From the NCBI GenBank assembly GCA_031553005.1, contig JAVBMA010000066.1:62001-126000 (forward strand): a stretch of DNA of 64,000 nt, in the 5' to 3' direction. Numbering within the stretch: the stretch's first letter is position 1; each line of letters opens with the position of its first letter. The notes under the pieces were generated by a model. It saw only the letters and a list, made by a program, of their open reading frames with translations. It had not been told where the DNA came from and searched no databases. This document shows, in pieces, positions 51,703 through 60,472 of this stretch. The DNA comes from RGIG9379 sp031553005. GTDB taxonomy: Bacteria > Bacteroidota > Bacteroidia > Bacteroidales > Paludibacteraceae. The translations under genes were made by a program, and so were the position numbers.

Positions 51703-54243
51703 ATGAACACAAATTTTTCGCAGAGAGTCAAAGACGTTTTAATCTATAGCAGAGAAGAAGCGGAAAGACTTGGCAATAATTATATCGGCCCGGAGCACCT
51801 TTTGTTGGGAATTATCCGGGACGGGGAAGGTCCGGCCATGGATGCCCTTCTTGCACTAAATGTGGACATACGAAAGGTAAAACAAATTATAGAAGCAAGT
51901 TTACGTACTGATAATACTATCCATGCAGGCCAAGAGATACCCCTGATAAAATCGACGGAGAAAATTCTGAAAATTATTTATCTGGAGGCTAGAGCTTTGC
52001 ATTGCGACGTAATGGATACCGACCATTTGTTGCTTGCTATTATGAAAGATAACTCGAATATCGCAGCCGAAACACTTCAGAACGAAAACGTTACTTATTC
52101 CACCCTTGTTTCCGTTATCGGAAAAAAAGATATCCGGATGGGAAACGGTGTTCAGGAAGAAGAGGAAGAAGATGACGAAATGCTTTTCAATTCGTCTAAA
52201 AATAAATCTGCTGCCGGAGCTGCTGCTACTTCACAGAAAACAGACAATCCAACCCCTGTATTGGACAATTTCGGTTCGGATATGACACTGGCAGCCGAAG
52301 AAGGACGGCTCGACCCTATCATCGGAAGAGATAAGGAAATTGAGCGTTTGGCACAAATTCTTAGCCGGAGAAAGAAAAACAATCCGGTGCTAATCGGTGA
52401 ACCGGGCGTTGGTAAATCTGCCATCGTAGAAGGCCTTGCCTTGCGCATTGTCCAGAAAAAAGTATCGCGTGTACTTCTTGGTAAACGCGTGATTTCGTTG
52501 GATATGGCTTCTGTCGTAGCAGGCACTAAATACCGCGGACAGTTTGAAGAACGAATCAAAGCGATATTGAACGAGCTATCCAAGAATCCGAACATTGTCC
52601 TGTTTATCGATGAGATTCACACAATTGTCGGAGCCGGTGGAGCTGCCGGGTCACTGGATGCCGCCAATATGCTCAAACCTGCCTTAGCACGTGGAGAAAT
52701 TCAATGTATCGGTGCAACAACGTTGGATGAATACCGCCAGAATATTGAAAAAGACGGAGCGCTTGAGCGCCGTTTCCAAAAGATACTCGTAGACCCGACT
52801 ACAGCGGAAGAAACGTTGCAGATATTGAAAAATATCAAGGGAAGATACGAAGACCATCACAACGTTATTTATACGGACGATGCGTTGGAAGCATGTGTAA
52901 AATATACAGACAGATATATCAGCGACCGTTACTTCCCCGATAAGGCAATCGACGCATTGGACGAAGCCGGTTCCAGAACCCATATTTCCAACATTGTAGT
53001 TCCGGAAAATATCGTAAGACTGGAAAGCGAAATAGAATCTATCAAAGAAGAAAAACAACAAGCCGTCAAATCGCAAAACTACGAATTGGCAGCCGGATTC
53101 AGGGATAAGGAAAGAACGCTTCTGAACCAGTTGGAAGCTGCTAAAATGAAGTGGGAAGAAGAACTACGGATTCATCGCCAGATTGTGGACGAGGAAAAAG
53201 TGGCAGAAGTAGTTGCCATGATGTCCGGTGTTCCTATCCAACGAATAGCACAAGCCGAAGGCATTCGTCTGGTTAATATGAAAAAGATATTGAAAGAGAA
53301 TGTAATCGGTCAGAATGAAGCGGTTGATAAGATTGTAAAGGCTATCCAGCGAAACAGAATCGGTCTGAAAGACCCGAACCGCCCGATTGGCTCGTTTATC
53401 TTCCTCGGTCCTACCGGAGTTGGTAAAACCCACTTGGCAAAGATATTGGCTAAGGAGATGTTTAACTCCACCGATGCCCTTATCCGCGTCGATATGAGCG
53501 AATACATGGAAAAATTCTCTGTCTCGCGGCTTATCGGAGCCCCTCCGGGATATGTCGGGTATGAAGAAGGCGGACAATTGACCGAAAAAGTACGCCGCAA
53601 ACCATATTCAATCATTCTGTTGGATGAAATAGAAAAAGCCCATCCGGATGTCTTTAACCTGTTATTGCAGGTATTGGACGAAGGCCGCCTGACCGACAGC
53701 CTTGGCAGACGAATTGACTTTAAGAATACAATCATCATCATGACTTCCAATATAGGAACACGTCAGTTGAAAGATTTCGGAAAAGGTGTAGGATTTACCC
53801 CTGCTTCAAAAGCCGACGACAAACAGTTTGCCCACGGCGTAATTCAAAAAGCGTTGAGCAAGGCTTTTGCCCCGGAATTCCTGAACCGTGTCGACGATGT
53901 GATTATGTTTGACCAGCTTTCCAAAGAATCAATATACTCTATTATCGATTTGGAACTGAAAGACGTTTACGGCAGAGTTGAGAATCTTGGCTACAAACTG
54001 ACATTATCCGAAGAGGCTAAGAATTATATTGCCGAAAAAGGATACGATGTCCAGTACGGAGCAAGACCGCTGAAACGAGCCATTCAGAAGTACGTGGAAG
54101 ATGAAGTGGCGGAAGTCCTTCTTGCCGGAGAGATAAAAGCGGGAGATACAATCCAAATCTCATACAACAAGGAAGAGGATAAAATCAACTGCTCGGTAAT
54201 CGCCACACAACAGGAAGAAAAAGAACAGGTGGAAACGAAATAA
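51703..54243 (+). CDS. clpC: ATP-dependent Clp protease ATPase ClpC
   Basis: 846 residues, class I Hsp100. Two Clp_N repeats (RVKDVLIYSREEAERLGNNY, GPEHLLLGIIRDGEGPAMDA), AAA-1 with GEPGVGKSAIVEG, a UVR motif (AVKSQNYELAAGFRDKERTL), AAA-2 with GPTGVGKTHLAKIL and VDMSEYMEKFSVSRLIGAPPGY, and the ClpB-type C-terminal domain (YDVQYGARPLKRAIQKYVED). It unfolds substrates for ClpP. No adaptor or ClpP gene is nearby. Overlapping palindrome in the promoter suggests stress control. Confidence 0.97.
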   Translation: MNTNFSQRVKDVLIYSREEAERLGNNYIGPEHLLLGIIRDGEGPAMDALLALNVDIRKVKQIIEASLRTDNTIHAGQEIPLIKSTEKILKIIYLEARALHCDVMDTDHLLLAIMKDNSNIAAETLQNENVTYSTLVSVIGKKDIRMGNGVQEEEEEDDEMLFNSSKNKSAAGAAATSQKTDNPTPVLDNFGSDMTLAAEEGRLDPIIGRDKEIERLAQILSRRKKNNPVLIGEPGVGKSAIVEGLALRIVQKKVSRVLLGKRVISLDMASVVAGTKYRGQFEERIKAILNELSKNPNIVLFIDEIHTIVGAGGAAGSLDAANMLKPALARGEIQCIGATTLDEYRQNIEKDGALERRFQKILVDPTTAEETLQILKNIKGRYEDHHNVIYTDDALEACVKYTDRYISDRYFPDKAIDALDEAGSRTHISNIVVPENIVRLESEIESIKEEKQQAVKSQNYELAAGFRDKERTLLNQLEAAKMKWEEELRIHRQIVDEEKVAEVVAMMSGVPIQRIAQAEGIRLVNMKKILKENVIGQNEAVDKIVKAIQRNRIGLKDPNRPIGSFIFLGPTGVGKTHLAKILAKEMFNSTDALIRVDMSEYMEKFSVSRLIGAPPGYVGYEEGGQLTEKVRRKPYSIILLDEIEKAHPDVFNLLLQVLDEGRLTDSLGRRIDFKNTIIIMTSNIGTRQLKDFGKGVGFTPASKADDKQFAHGVIQKALSKAFAPEFLNRVDDVIMFDQLSKESIYSIIDLELKDVYGRVENLGYKLTLSEEAKNYIAEKGYDVQYGARPLKRAIQKYVEDEVAEVLLAGEIKAGDTIQISYNKEEDKINCSVIATQQEEKEQVETK

Positions 54244-54252
54244 GGCTTCACT

Positions 54253-54310
54253 TATCAATAAAAAAAAGCATAAAGAAACTTGGTTTTCTTTGTGCTTTTT
54301 TTTATTGATA
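54253..54310 (+). terminator. long terminator hairpin of clpC
   Basis: A 26-bp stem (TATCAATAAAAAAAAGCATA... and its complement, one wobble) with a 6-base loop. The A-run and T-run sides make it active in both directions. Confidence 0.85.
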
Positions 54311-54342
54311 GGTGAAAGTTGAAAGATGAAGGGTGAAAGTTA
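54311..54342. repeat. family B repeat
   Basis: GGTGAAAGTTGAAAGATGAA then GGGTGAAAGTTAAT, one orientation only. Confidence 0.55.
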
Positions 54343-54497
54343 ATAGACTAATTGTTGGGGTAATTAAAAGTTATTGGGCTTTGTATAAAAACGGGGGTAG
54401 AAATTGAACATTTTAGGTGTTTTGCATGTTACATTAAATTGACGGAATCTTTTAAATTATTTATATTTCTACTTGTTAATTCATAAACAGACAGACT

Positions 54498-55511
54498 ATG
54501 AAAAAAATTATTTTATTGCCTTTCTTGGTACTATTCTTTACTATATCGGGTTTCGCACAGAAAAGCGGAAAGAGCGGTAACCTTAATTGGGTATTGGACA
54601 AAACAGGCGTGCTTGTTATTAGTGGCTCGTGCGACATGCAGGATTATTATTTCCCTGATTTTGCCCCTTGGAGTTCTTACAATGATATTATTCATAATAT
54701 CATCATTCAGGAAGGGGTAACAAGCATTGGAAACTATGCATTTTACAACTTAGTAAAATTATCTTCTATACAAATTCCACAATCAGTAAAGCGCATAGGA
54801 GAAGTTGCTTTCGGCAATTGTACAGGACTGGTCTCTATTGACCTTCCGAAATCAATAACCCATATTGAAAATTCGGCTTTTCACTCCTGTCGCAGTTTAA
54901 CCTCGATCGTGCTTCCTACTTCATTGAATACTATCGATTGGAGCACTTTCGAAGGATGTACAAAACTAACCTCCGTAACTATTCCCGAATCCGTAACCGA
55001 AATCAAAGGAACCGCATTTAAAGGATGTAAAAGCCTTTCGCATATCTCCATCCCGGCTTCGGTAGCTGATATAAAAGGAGATGCGTTTTCAAATTGTGAA
55101 CGCCTTACCAATTTTCAGGTCGATAAAAACAACCCTTATCTTTCTGCAACCAATGGTGTGATATACAATAAAAAACAGACAGCTTTAATTTGCTATCCTG
55201 CCGGAAAAACGGAAAAGAATTTTTCCATTCCGAATGGAGTAACTGTTGTCGAGTATTACGCATTCGGTACATGCACACACCTCACTTCCGTAACCATCCC
55301 CCAGACAGTAACCCGCATAGACGATTGGGCATTCTCCGAATGCAAAAACATAACTTCCATGCAGGTAAACAGTAATCCTCCCACCCTTGGAAAAAGCGTT
55401 TTCAGCGGTGTCAGAAAAGAAAATTGCATAGTAAATATTCCTAAAAACATCAACAGAACATTATACGCAAACGATAATACTTGGAAACAATTCAAACTGG
55501 TTTCCAAATAA
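54498..55511 (+). CDS. BspA-like leucine-rich repeat protein, secreted
   Basis: 337 residues, signal peptide KKIILLPFLVLFFTISGFA then QKSGKSG. Repeats of the LRR_5 (BspA, treponemal) type follow: VTSIGNYAFYNLVKLSSIQI, VKRIGEVAFGNCTGLVSIDL, ITHIENSAFHSCRSLTSIVL, through VTRIDDWAFSECKNITSMQV, each about 23 residues. Surface/adhesion roles are known for the family. N-terminal stretch WVLDKTGVLVISGSCDMQDY is the usual cap. Mature end has no recognisable sorting signal. Confidence 0.9.
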   Translation: MKKIILLPFLVLFFTISGFAQKSGKSGNLNWVLDKTGVLVISGSCDMQDYYFPDFAPWSSYNDIIHNIIIQEGVTSIGNYAFYNLVKLSSIQIPQSVKRIGEVAFGNCTGLVSIDLPKSITHIENSAFHSCRSLTSIVLPTSLNTIDWSTFEGCTKLTSVTIPESVTEIKGTAFKGCKSLSHISIPASVADIKGDAFSNCERLTNFQVDKNNPYLSATNGVIYNKKQTALICYPAGKTEKNFSIPNGVTVVEYYAFGTCTHLTSVTIPQTVTRIDDWAFSECKNITSMQVNSNPPTLGKSVFSGVRKENCIVNIPKNINRTLYANDNTWKQFKLVSK

Positions 55512-55558
55512 ATAAGAGTATCATTTTTTAGAAACCGTATTCGCCCTTTCTCATCACA

Positions 55559-55614
55559 GAGGCACGGAAAACACAGAGGATTATATATTAAAAACTCTAT
55601 GTTTTCCGTGCCTC
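55559..55614. terminator. hairpin after the LRR gene
   Basis: GAGGCACGGAAAACACAGAG pairs with CTCTATGTTTTCCGTGCCTC, one mismatch, 16-base loop. No T-run; CACAGAG/CCGTG-type units recur near 57050 and may be another small repeat family. Confidence 0.5.
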
Positions 55615-55701
55615 TTCCGTGAATAAAACATACCCTTTTTTTTAACTCTTATTGTTCATATTTCCTTCCGAAAGGATAACAGATATTAGTCAATAATGCC
55701 C

Positions 55702-55709
55702 TACTTTTG
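55702..55709 (+). promoter_or_regulatory. -7 promoter element of the radical-SAM gene
   Basis: TACTTTTG 21 bases before the ATG. Confidence 0.6.
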
Positions 55710-55730
55710 TAATAAATTCATTGGCAGCTT

Positions 55731-56990
55731 ATGAACGAAAACGTGCTCGAAAAACTAAAAATATTGGCAGAATCGGCAAAATACGATGTCTCCTGTTCTT
55801 CGAGTGGCACCAGCCGTTCGCATCAGAAAGACGCCATAGGAAACACTGCGGGATGGGGCATCTGCCATAGTTTTACGGAAGACGGGCGATGTATTTCGCT
55901 GCTGAAAATCATGCTCACCAATCACTGCATTTACGATTGCGCTTACTGTATCAACCGGCGAAGCAACGATTTGAAAAGGGCTACCCTTTCGGTTACCGAA
56001 TTGGTCAACCTTACTATCGAATTTTACAGGCGGAATTATATTGAGGGACTTTTCCTGAGCTCCGGAGTCGTGCGTAATCCCGACTATACAATGGAGCGAT
56101 TGGTCAGGGCAATCAAAGACTTACGGCTGATACACTATTACAATGGATATATACACATGAAAAGCATTCCGGGCGCAAGCCCCGAACTGGTCAGGGAAGC
56201 CGGATTATATGCCGACAGGTTAAGCGTCAATGTCGAAATACCCAATGAACAGAGCTTACAACGACTGGCTCCCGAGAAAAATTTCCAAAGTGTATTCCTT
56301 CCCATGCAATACATTCAACAAGGAGTTTTGGAGAGTGCCGAAGAGCGAAAAAAGCACAGACATGCCCCCCGATTCGCACCTGCCGGACAAAGCACACAAA
56401 TGATTGTCGGAGCCACTGCCGATACGGATAAGGACATCCTGTTCCTCTCCTCGGCTTTGTACCAACGTCCGACAATGAAACGCGTATATTACTCGGGATA
56501 CATTCCCGTAAACGACTACGACAGCCGCCTCCCGGCAATCAAACAAGCCCCTTTGGTGCGCGAGAACAGGCTTTATCAGGCTGACTGGTTGCTACGTTTT
56601 TATCAGTTCACAGTCGATGAGATTGTAAATGATAAAAATCCCGACCTTGATTTGGAAATTGACCCGAAACTCTCATGGGCTTTGCGGCATCCGGAACATT
56701 TTCCGGTCGACATAAACAAAGCCGACTACGAAATGCTTTTGCGCATTCCCGGATTAGGTGTCAAGTCAGCCAAACTCATTATAGCTTCGCGCCGGTATGG
56801 GCGTTTAGGCTCATCGCAACTAAAACAGATGGGTGTCGTAATGAAAAAAGCCCAATATTTTATTACTTGTAAGGAGCTTCCTATCCATACAATAAATGAG
56901 CTTAGCCCTCAATACATACGGAACAAGCTAATCCAGAAGACGAATAAAAAAGTAGACGACGGACAGTTGTCTATCATTTTTTCAGAATAA
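55731..56990 (+). CDS. radical-SAM protein, putative DNA modification/repair (TIGR03916-like)
   Basis: 419 residues. CxxxCxxC cluster motif is NHCIYDCAYCINRRSND near residue 65-80. C-terminal helix-hairpin-helix (INKADYEMLLRIPGLGVKSAKLIIASRR) points to DNA. Start LEKLKILAESAKYDVSCSSSG is the usual N-terminus of the family, which is almost always followed at once by a TIGR03915-like gene. Here that partner (60448-61239) is 3.4 kb away because two other genes lie between. The pair's chemistry is not known. Confidence 0.9.
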   Translation: MNENVLEKLKILAESAKYDVSCSSSGTSRSHQKDAIGNTAGWGICHSFTEDGRCISLLKIMLTNHCIYDCAYCINRRSNDLKRATLSVTELVNLTIEFYRRNYIEGLFLSSGVVRNPDYTMERLVRAIKDLRLIHYYNGYIHMKSIPGASPELVREAGLYADRLSVNVEIPNEQSLQRLAPEKNFQSVFLPMQYIQQGVLESAEERKKHRHAPRFAPAGQSTQMIVGATADTDKDILFLSSALYQRPTMKRVYYSGYIPVNDYDSRLPAIKQAPLVRENRLYQADWLLRFYQFTVDEIVNDKNPDLDLEIDPKLSWALRHPEHFPVDINKADYEMLLRIPGLGVKSAKLIIASRRYGRLGSSQLKQMGVVMKKAQYFITCKELPIHTINELSPQYIRNKLIQKTNKKVDDGQLSIIFSE

Positions 56991-57057
56991 AAACTTAATG
57001 AAAACCTAAGGAGATTCAAAAAGTACAGAAAAATTATTTATAAAAAACTCCGTGTGT

Positions 57058-57102
57058 TCTGTAATAAAAAACAGAGCATGATTATTTTTGTTTACGATAA
57101 AA
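57058..57102. repeat. direct repeat, copy 1 (remnant of the TIGR03915 gene start)
   Basis: ACAGAGCATGATTATTTTTG then TTTACGATAAAA: 30 of 32 bases match 60441-60472, the start of the partner gene, and a shorter upstream match exists (TCTGT..TAAA). It begins a 31-codon frame MIIFVYDKIKST... (57078-57173) whose first eight residues copy MIIFIYDK and then diverge. Confidence 0.85.
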
Positions 57103-57115
57103 TAAAATCAACTGA

Positions 57116-57181
57116 AAACGACTACCAACAGATGTGGAAGTTGCGGACTTATTGGTTGCAAAAAAGGATTTAAAGAAATAA
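57116..57181 (+). pseudogene. possible C-terminal gene remnant
   Basis: The frame KRLPTDVEVADLLVAKKDLK followed by K and a stop has natural-looking codons and ends 7 bases before the nuclease start. It may be the tail of a lost gene carried with the insertion. Too short to assign. Confidence 0.25.
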
Positions 57182-57187
57182 ATACAG

Positions 57188-58327
57188 ATGGAACAACAAA
57201 TAAACCATAATTATTCCAAAGCGATTCAGTTAATCAAGAGCGCTATACTCAAAAGCCGTTATCGTGCGGCAGCATTGGCGAATCGGGAACTGCTGTCTCT
57301 GTATTTCGGAATTGGAAAATATATCTCTGAAAATAGCCGGAACCATTTCTGGGGAACTAATGCAATAGAAACTATTTCTATGCAATTACAACAAGAGCTG
57401 CCCGGATTACGAGGATTTTCGGAAGGTAATCTTCGGAAAATACGCATATTCTTTGAAGAATGGGAAATACTGAATTCAAATCGTTCGTTGACAACGAACG
57501 AAATTCAGGAAACAGATGTTACAACATCTAGCCCAATTCGTCCGTTGTCAGCGGACGAAATTCAAACAGACCTACTAATCAAAAAACGTTCGCCGTCAGC
57601 GAACGATTTGCAACAATTTTTATCAATTGGTTTTACTCATCATTATGAAATAATTGCCAAAACGAAATCAGTGGAAGAACGCCTGTTTTATATTCAGCAT
57701 TGTGCTACAGAGTTTTGGAGTAAAGAGACATTGCGGCATCACCTTAAAAGCGATTTATACGCAAAACAGGGAAAGCTACCCAACAATTTCAAAACAACAA
57801 TTTCCGATACAGACCTTCAACGGAAAGCGCTGTTGTCATTTAAGGATGAGTTAGACTATATCAACATAGAATCGCCCGATGACGAACCGGACGAACGTGT
57901 ACTGGAAAGCGCAATAGTGAGTAACATCCGGAAATTCATCATGTCACTTGGCAAGGATTTTTCCTTTATTGGGAACCAACATCGTTTAATTGTAGAAGAA
58001 CAGGAATATTTCATCGATTTGCTCTTTTTCAATCGACAACTGCAATGTTTGGTTGCTATTGAACTGAAGCGCGGCGATTTCAAACCCGAATACTTGGGCA
58101 AAATGAATTTCTATCTTTCTGCCTTAGATGATTTAGTACGCCTACCGCATGAGAACCGTTCAATCGGCATTATCCTTTGTAAATCGCAAAAACAAAATAT
58201 TGTGGAATATGCTTTTCGCGATATGACAAAACCAATGGGTGTGGCTACCTACAAGGTTGCCACGGAGTTACCCGATGAATATAAAGATATTTTGCCTGAT
58301 GTGGAGCAGTTGAAACAGTTGTTATGA
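57188..58327 (+). CDS. PDDEXK nuclease, DUF1016/YhcG family
   Basis: 379 residues. N-terminal DUF1016_N (residues about 10-95: YSKAIQLIKSAILKSRYRAAALANRELLSLYFGIGKYI... LPGLRGFSEGNLRKIRIFFE) and C-terminal PD-(D/E)xK domain (FIGNQHRLIVEEQEYFIDLLFFNRQLQCLVAIELKRGDFKPEYLGK, with D in YFIDLLF and E-x-K in AIELKRG). The linker at residues 99-140 holds three similar seven-residue blocks (RSLTTNE, RPLSADE, RSPSAND), encoded by palindromic DNA; see separate entries. The family is often found with type I restriction systems. Catalytic residues are intact. Start at 57188 gives the full N-terminal domain. Confidence 0.9.
   Translation: MEQQINHNYSKAIQLIKSAILKSRYRAAALANRELLSLYFGIGKYISENSRNHFWGTNAIETISMQLQQELPGLRGFSEGNLRKIRIFFEEWEILNSNRSLTTNEIQETDVTTSSPIRPLSADEIQTDLLIKKRSPSANDLQQFLSIGFTHHYEIIAKTKSVEERLFYIQHCATEFWSKETLRHHLKSDLYAKQGKLPNNFKTTISDTDLQRKALLSFKDELDYINIESPDDEPDERVLESAIVSNIRKFIMSLGKDFSFIGNQHRLIVEEQEYFIDLLFFNRQLQCLVAIELKRGDFKPEYLGKMNFYLSALDDLVRLPHENRSIGIILCKSQKQNIVEYAFRDMTKPMGVATYKVATELPDEYKDILPDVEQLKQLL
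57481..57607 (+). repeat. three in-frame covarying palindromes
   Basis: Copies at 57482-57500 (CGTTCGTTGACAACGAACG), 57539-57557 (CGTCCGTTGTCAGCGGACG) and 57587-57605 (CGTTCGCCGTCAGCGAACG), starts 57 and 48 bases apart. Arms change together: T4-A16 becomes C4-G16 in copy 2, and T7-A13 becomes C7-G13 in copy 3. Confidence 0.85.
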
Positions 58328-58390
58328 CGATAAAATCGAATATAATTTCTATTTTTTGGATAAGATAATCATGACTAAAATAAATAGGAC

Positions 58391-60382
58391 ATGTATATAG
58401 ATGAAATTTTTATTGAAAATTATGGGTGTATTGATAGTTTAGGTATTAAGCCAGAATTAAATACACAAGGCGAACCCAAACCAATTGTTTTAGTTGGTAA
58501 AAATGGAAGCGGAAAAACCCTTCTGTTGTCAAATATTGTTGATTCTATTATCGAATTTAAACGGGATAAATACACAGAACTAAAAGAGGTTTCTGGGAAT
58601 AATTTCTACAAACTAGGAAGTCGAACATATATAAAAGCAGGTTCAGATTATAGTTATACTAGAATTCGCTACAACAATAACGAGAAATTATATTCTTATG
58701 TAGATTGTATGACAAGTAATCATGCTAATTTTAAAATCAATAAATTTAATACATTGAAACATATCGATTTGGAAATAGATGAAAATTGTTTCAAAGAAAA
58801 TTGTTTTTATAAAAAAGTTAATCCATCATTTGAGAGAGAATTTGACACTAACATTTTTATATATTTTCCTGTACACAGGTATTATGAGCCGGCATGGCTA
58901 AATCAGAATATTACAATTGAATTTGAAAAAGAAAATAATTTTATAGGGAAGAGTAATAAAAATATTGTCAAAACAAATATTTTGAATGAAATAGAGTCTT
59001 GGATATTAGACATTGTATTGGATAAGTATTTATATGAAAGAAATGAACCCAAATTTGAGAATTTATATGCAAAGAACAGCGATGGGAGTTATCAGCAATT
59101 TAATCAGCCAATCGCAATGGGGTTTGGAGGAAAAAACACGACTACACTAAACCTGCTAAATCAAATCGTTTCTAAAATATACATAAGTAAAAATGAACAT
59201 ATTATAAGTGCAAGAATTGCTATTTCGAATAAAGATGGAGGTCGTAAAATTTCTATATTAACCAGTCAAAAAGACGGTTTAGAAGTTGAGGTAGCTCCTA
59301 CTTTCAATCATCTATCATCAGGCGAGGCATTATTATTGTCGATTTTTGGAGCTTTATTAAAAGATTTCGATTCCATCAACAGAAGCAGTGTAACTAATTT
59401 GAGCCAAGTAAAAGGCATTGTTATAATTGACGAAATTGATTTGAATTTGCACATTGATTATGCGAAGAATGTACTCCCACAGTTGATGAAGCTATTTTCA
59501 AATGTACAATTTATAGTTACAAGTCATTCACCATTCTTTCTTCTTGGAATGAAAGAGGTTTATAAAGAAGATTATCAGTTGATAAATCTCCCATCTGGAG
59601 AATGCATTATTGAAAATGATTTCTCTGAAATTGTATCAGCATATAAAATTTTCACAAAAGGATTTGATGAATTAAATGCTAATTTGAAGACATTGGAACA
59701 CAAGGTTAAAGAAAGTGCCAAACCTTTAATAGTTACTGAAGGGAAGACAGACTGGAAGCATTTTAAAAGAGCATTGAAATATTTTCAAAGTATTGGTGAA
59801 TACCCTGATATAGATATAGCTTTTTTTGAATATGAAGATGATGTAGAAATGAGTGATTCTCACTTAGAATCACTACTTAAAAATATGTCAAAAGTAAAAC
59901 AAGAAAAGAAAATAATAGGAGTTTTCGATTGTGACGAAGCAAACGGCAAAAAATACTCAAAAGAAGATTTTCATGATTTCAAAAACAATGTGTATGCCCT
60001 ATCTATACCAAAGCCAACCTACAGGTCTGCACATTCAGGTATTTCCGTAGAATTATTATATCAAGATATAGATATACAAAAGTTAGATTCCCATAATAGA
60101 AGGTTATATTTGACATCTGAATTTAACGATCGAGGACGTTTAATCTCAGATATGAGCATTAGTGTTGAAAATACGGACAAGGTAAAGAAGCATTTGAGTG
60201 TAGATAACAACAAGATTATAGATTCAGGTGTGACAAATGGTATTGAGAATATTGCCTTGGCTAAAAATGACTTTGCATCAAATATTTTAAAAGGAATACC
60301 TCCATTTGATACTGTTAATTTAGACGGTTTTAGAGGGGTATTTGATAAACTCAAAGAAATTCTTGATAAGCCAATGGCTTAA
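58391..60382 (+). CDS. ABC-type ATPase with C-terminal TOPRIM-like domain (OLD-like)
   Basis: 663 residues, more AT-rich than its neighbours. Walker A IVLVGKNGSGKTLLLSN (residues about 33-48), signature-like HLSSGEALLLSIFGALLKDF, Walker B GIVIIDEIDLNLHIDYAKN, then switch FIVTSHSPFFLLGM: a SMC/ABC-type AAA. Residues about 443-560 look like TOPRIM or DUF4435: LIVTEGKTDWKHFKRAL gives the first Glu and IIGVFDCDEANGKK the DxD. This order is that of OLD-family (GajA-like) nucleases of phage defence, though no UvrD-type helicase follows. No database search made, so DUF4435 remains possible. Confidence 0.8.
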   Translation: MYIDEIFIENYGCIDSLGIKPELNTQGEPKPIVLVGKNGSGKTLLLSNIVDSIIEFKRDKYTELKEVSGNNFYKLGSRTYIKAGSDYSYTRIRYNNNEKLYSYVDCMTSNHANFKINKFNTLKHIDLEIDENCFKENCFYKKVNPSFEREFDTNIFIYFPVHRYYEPAWLNQNITIEFEKENNFIGKSNKNIVKTNILNEIESWILDIVLDKYLYERNEPKFENLYAKNSDGSYQQFNQPIAMGFGGKNTTTLNLLNQIVSKIYISKNEHIISARIAISNKDGGRKISILTSQKDGLEVEVAPTFNHLSSGEALLLSIFGALLKDFDSINRSSVTNLSQVKGIVIIDEIDLNLHIDYAKNVLPQLMKLFSNVQFIVTSHSPFFLLGMKEVYKEDYQLINLPSGECIIENDFSEIVSAYKIFTKGFDELNANLKTLEHKVKESAKPLIVTEGKTDWKHFKRALKYFQSIGEYPDIDIAFFEYEDDVEMSDSHLESLLKNMSKVKQEKKIIGVFDCDEANGKKYSKEDFHDFKNNVYALSIPKPTYRSAHSGISVELLYQDIDIQKLDSHNRRLYLTSEFNDRGRLISDMSISVENTDKVKKHLSVDNNKIIDSGVTNGIENIALAKNDFASNILKGIPPFDTVNLDGFRGVFDKLKEILDKPMA

Positions 60383-60429
60383 TCTAAAAATCATATGGAG
60401 AATAAGGATTTAATTGTCTCAAAAAATTC

Positions 60430-60472
60430 TCTGTGGTAAAACAAAGCATGATTATTTTTATTTACGATAAAA
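60430..60472. repeat. direct repeat, copy 2 (intact TIGR03915 gene start)
   Basis: Partner of 57058-57102. The two mark the edges of the inserted nuclease/ATPase cassette. Confidence 0.85.

Noticed and set aside
57078..57173. 31-codon frame beginning MIIFVYDK as a gene
   Set aside because: Only the first eight codons match the partner gene; it is read as an insertion scar, not a functional gene.
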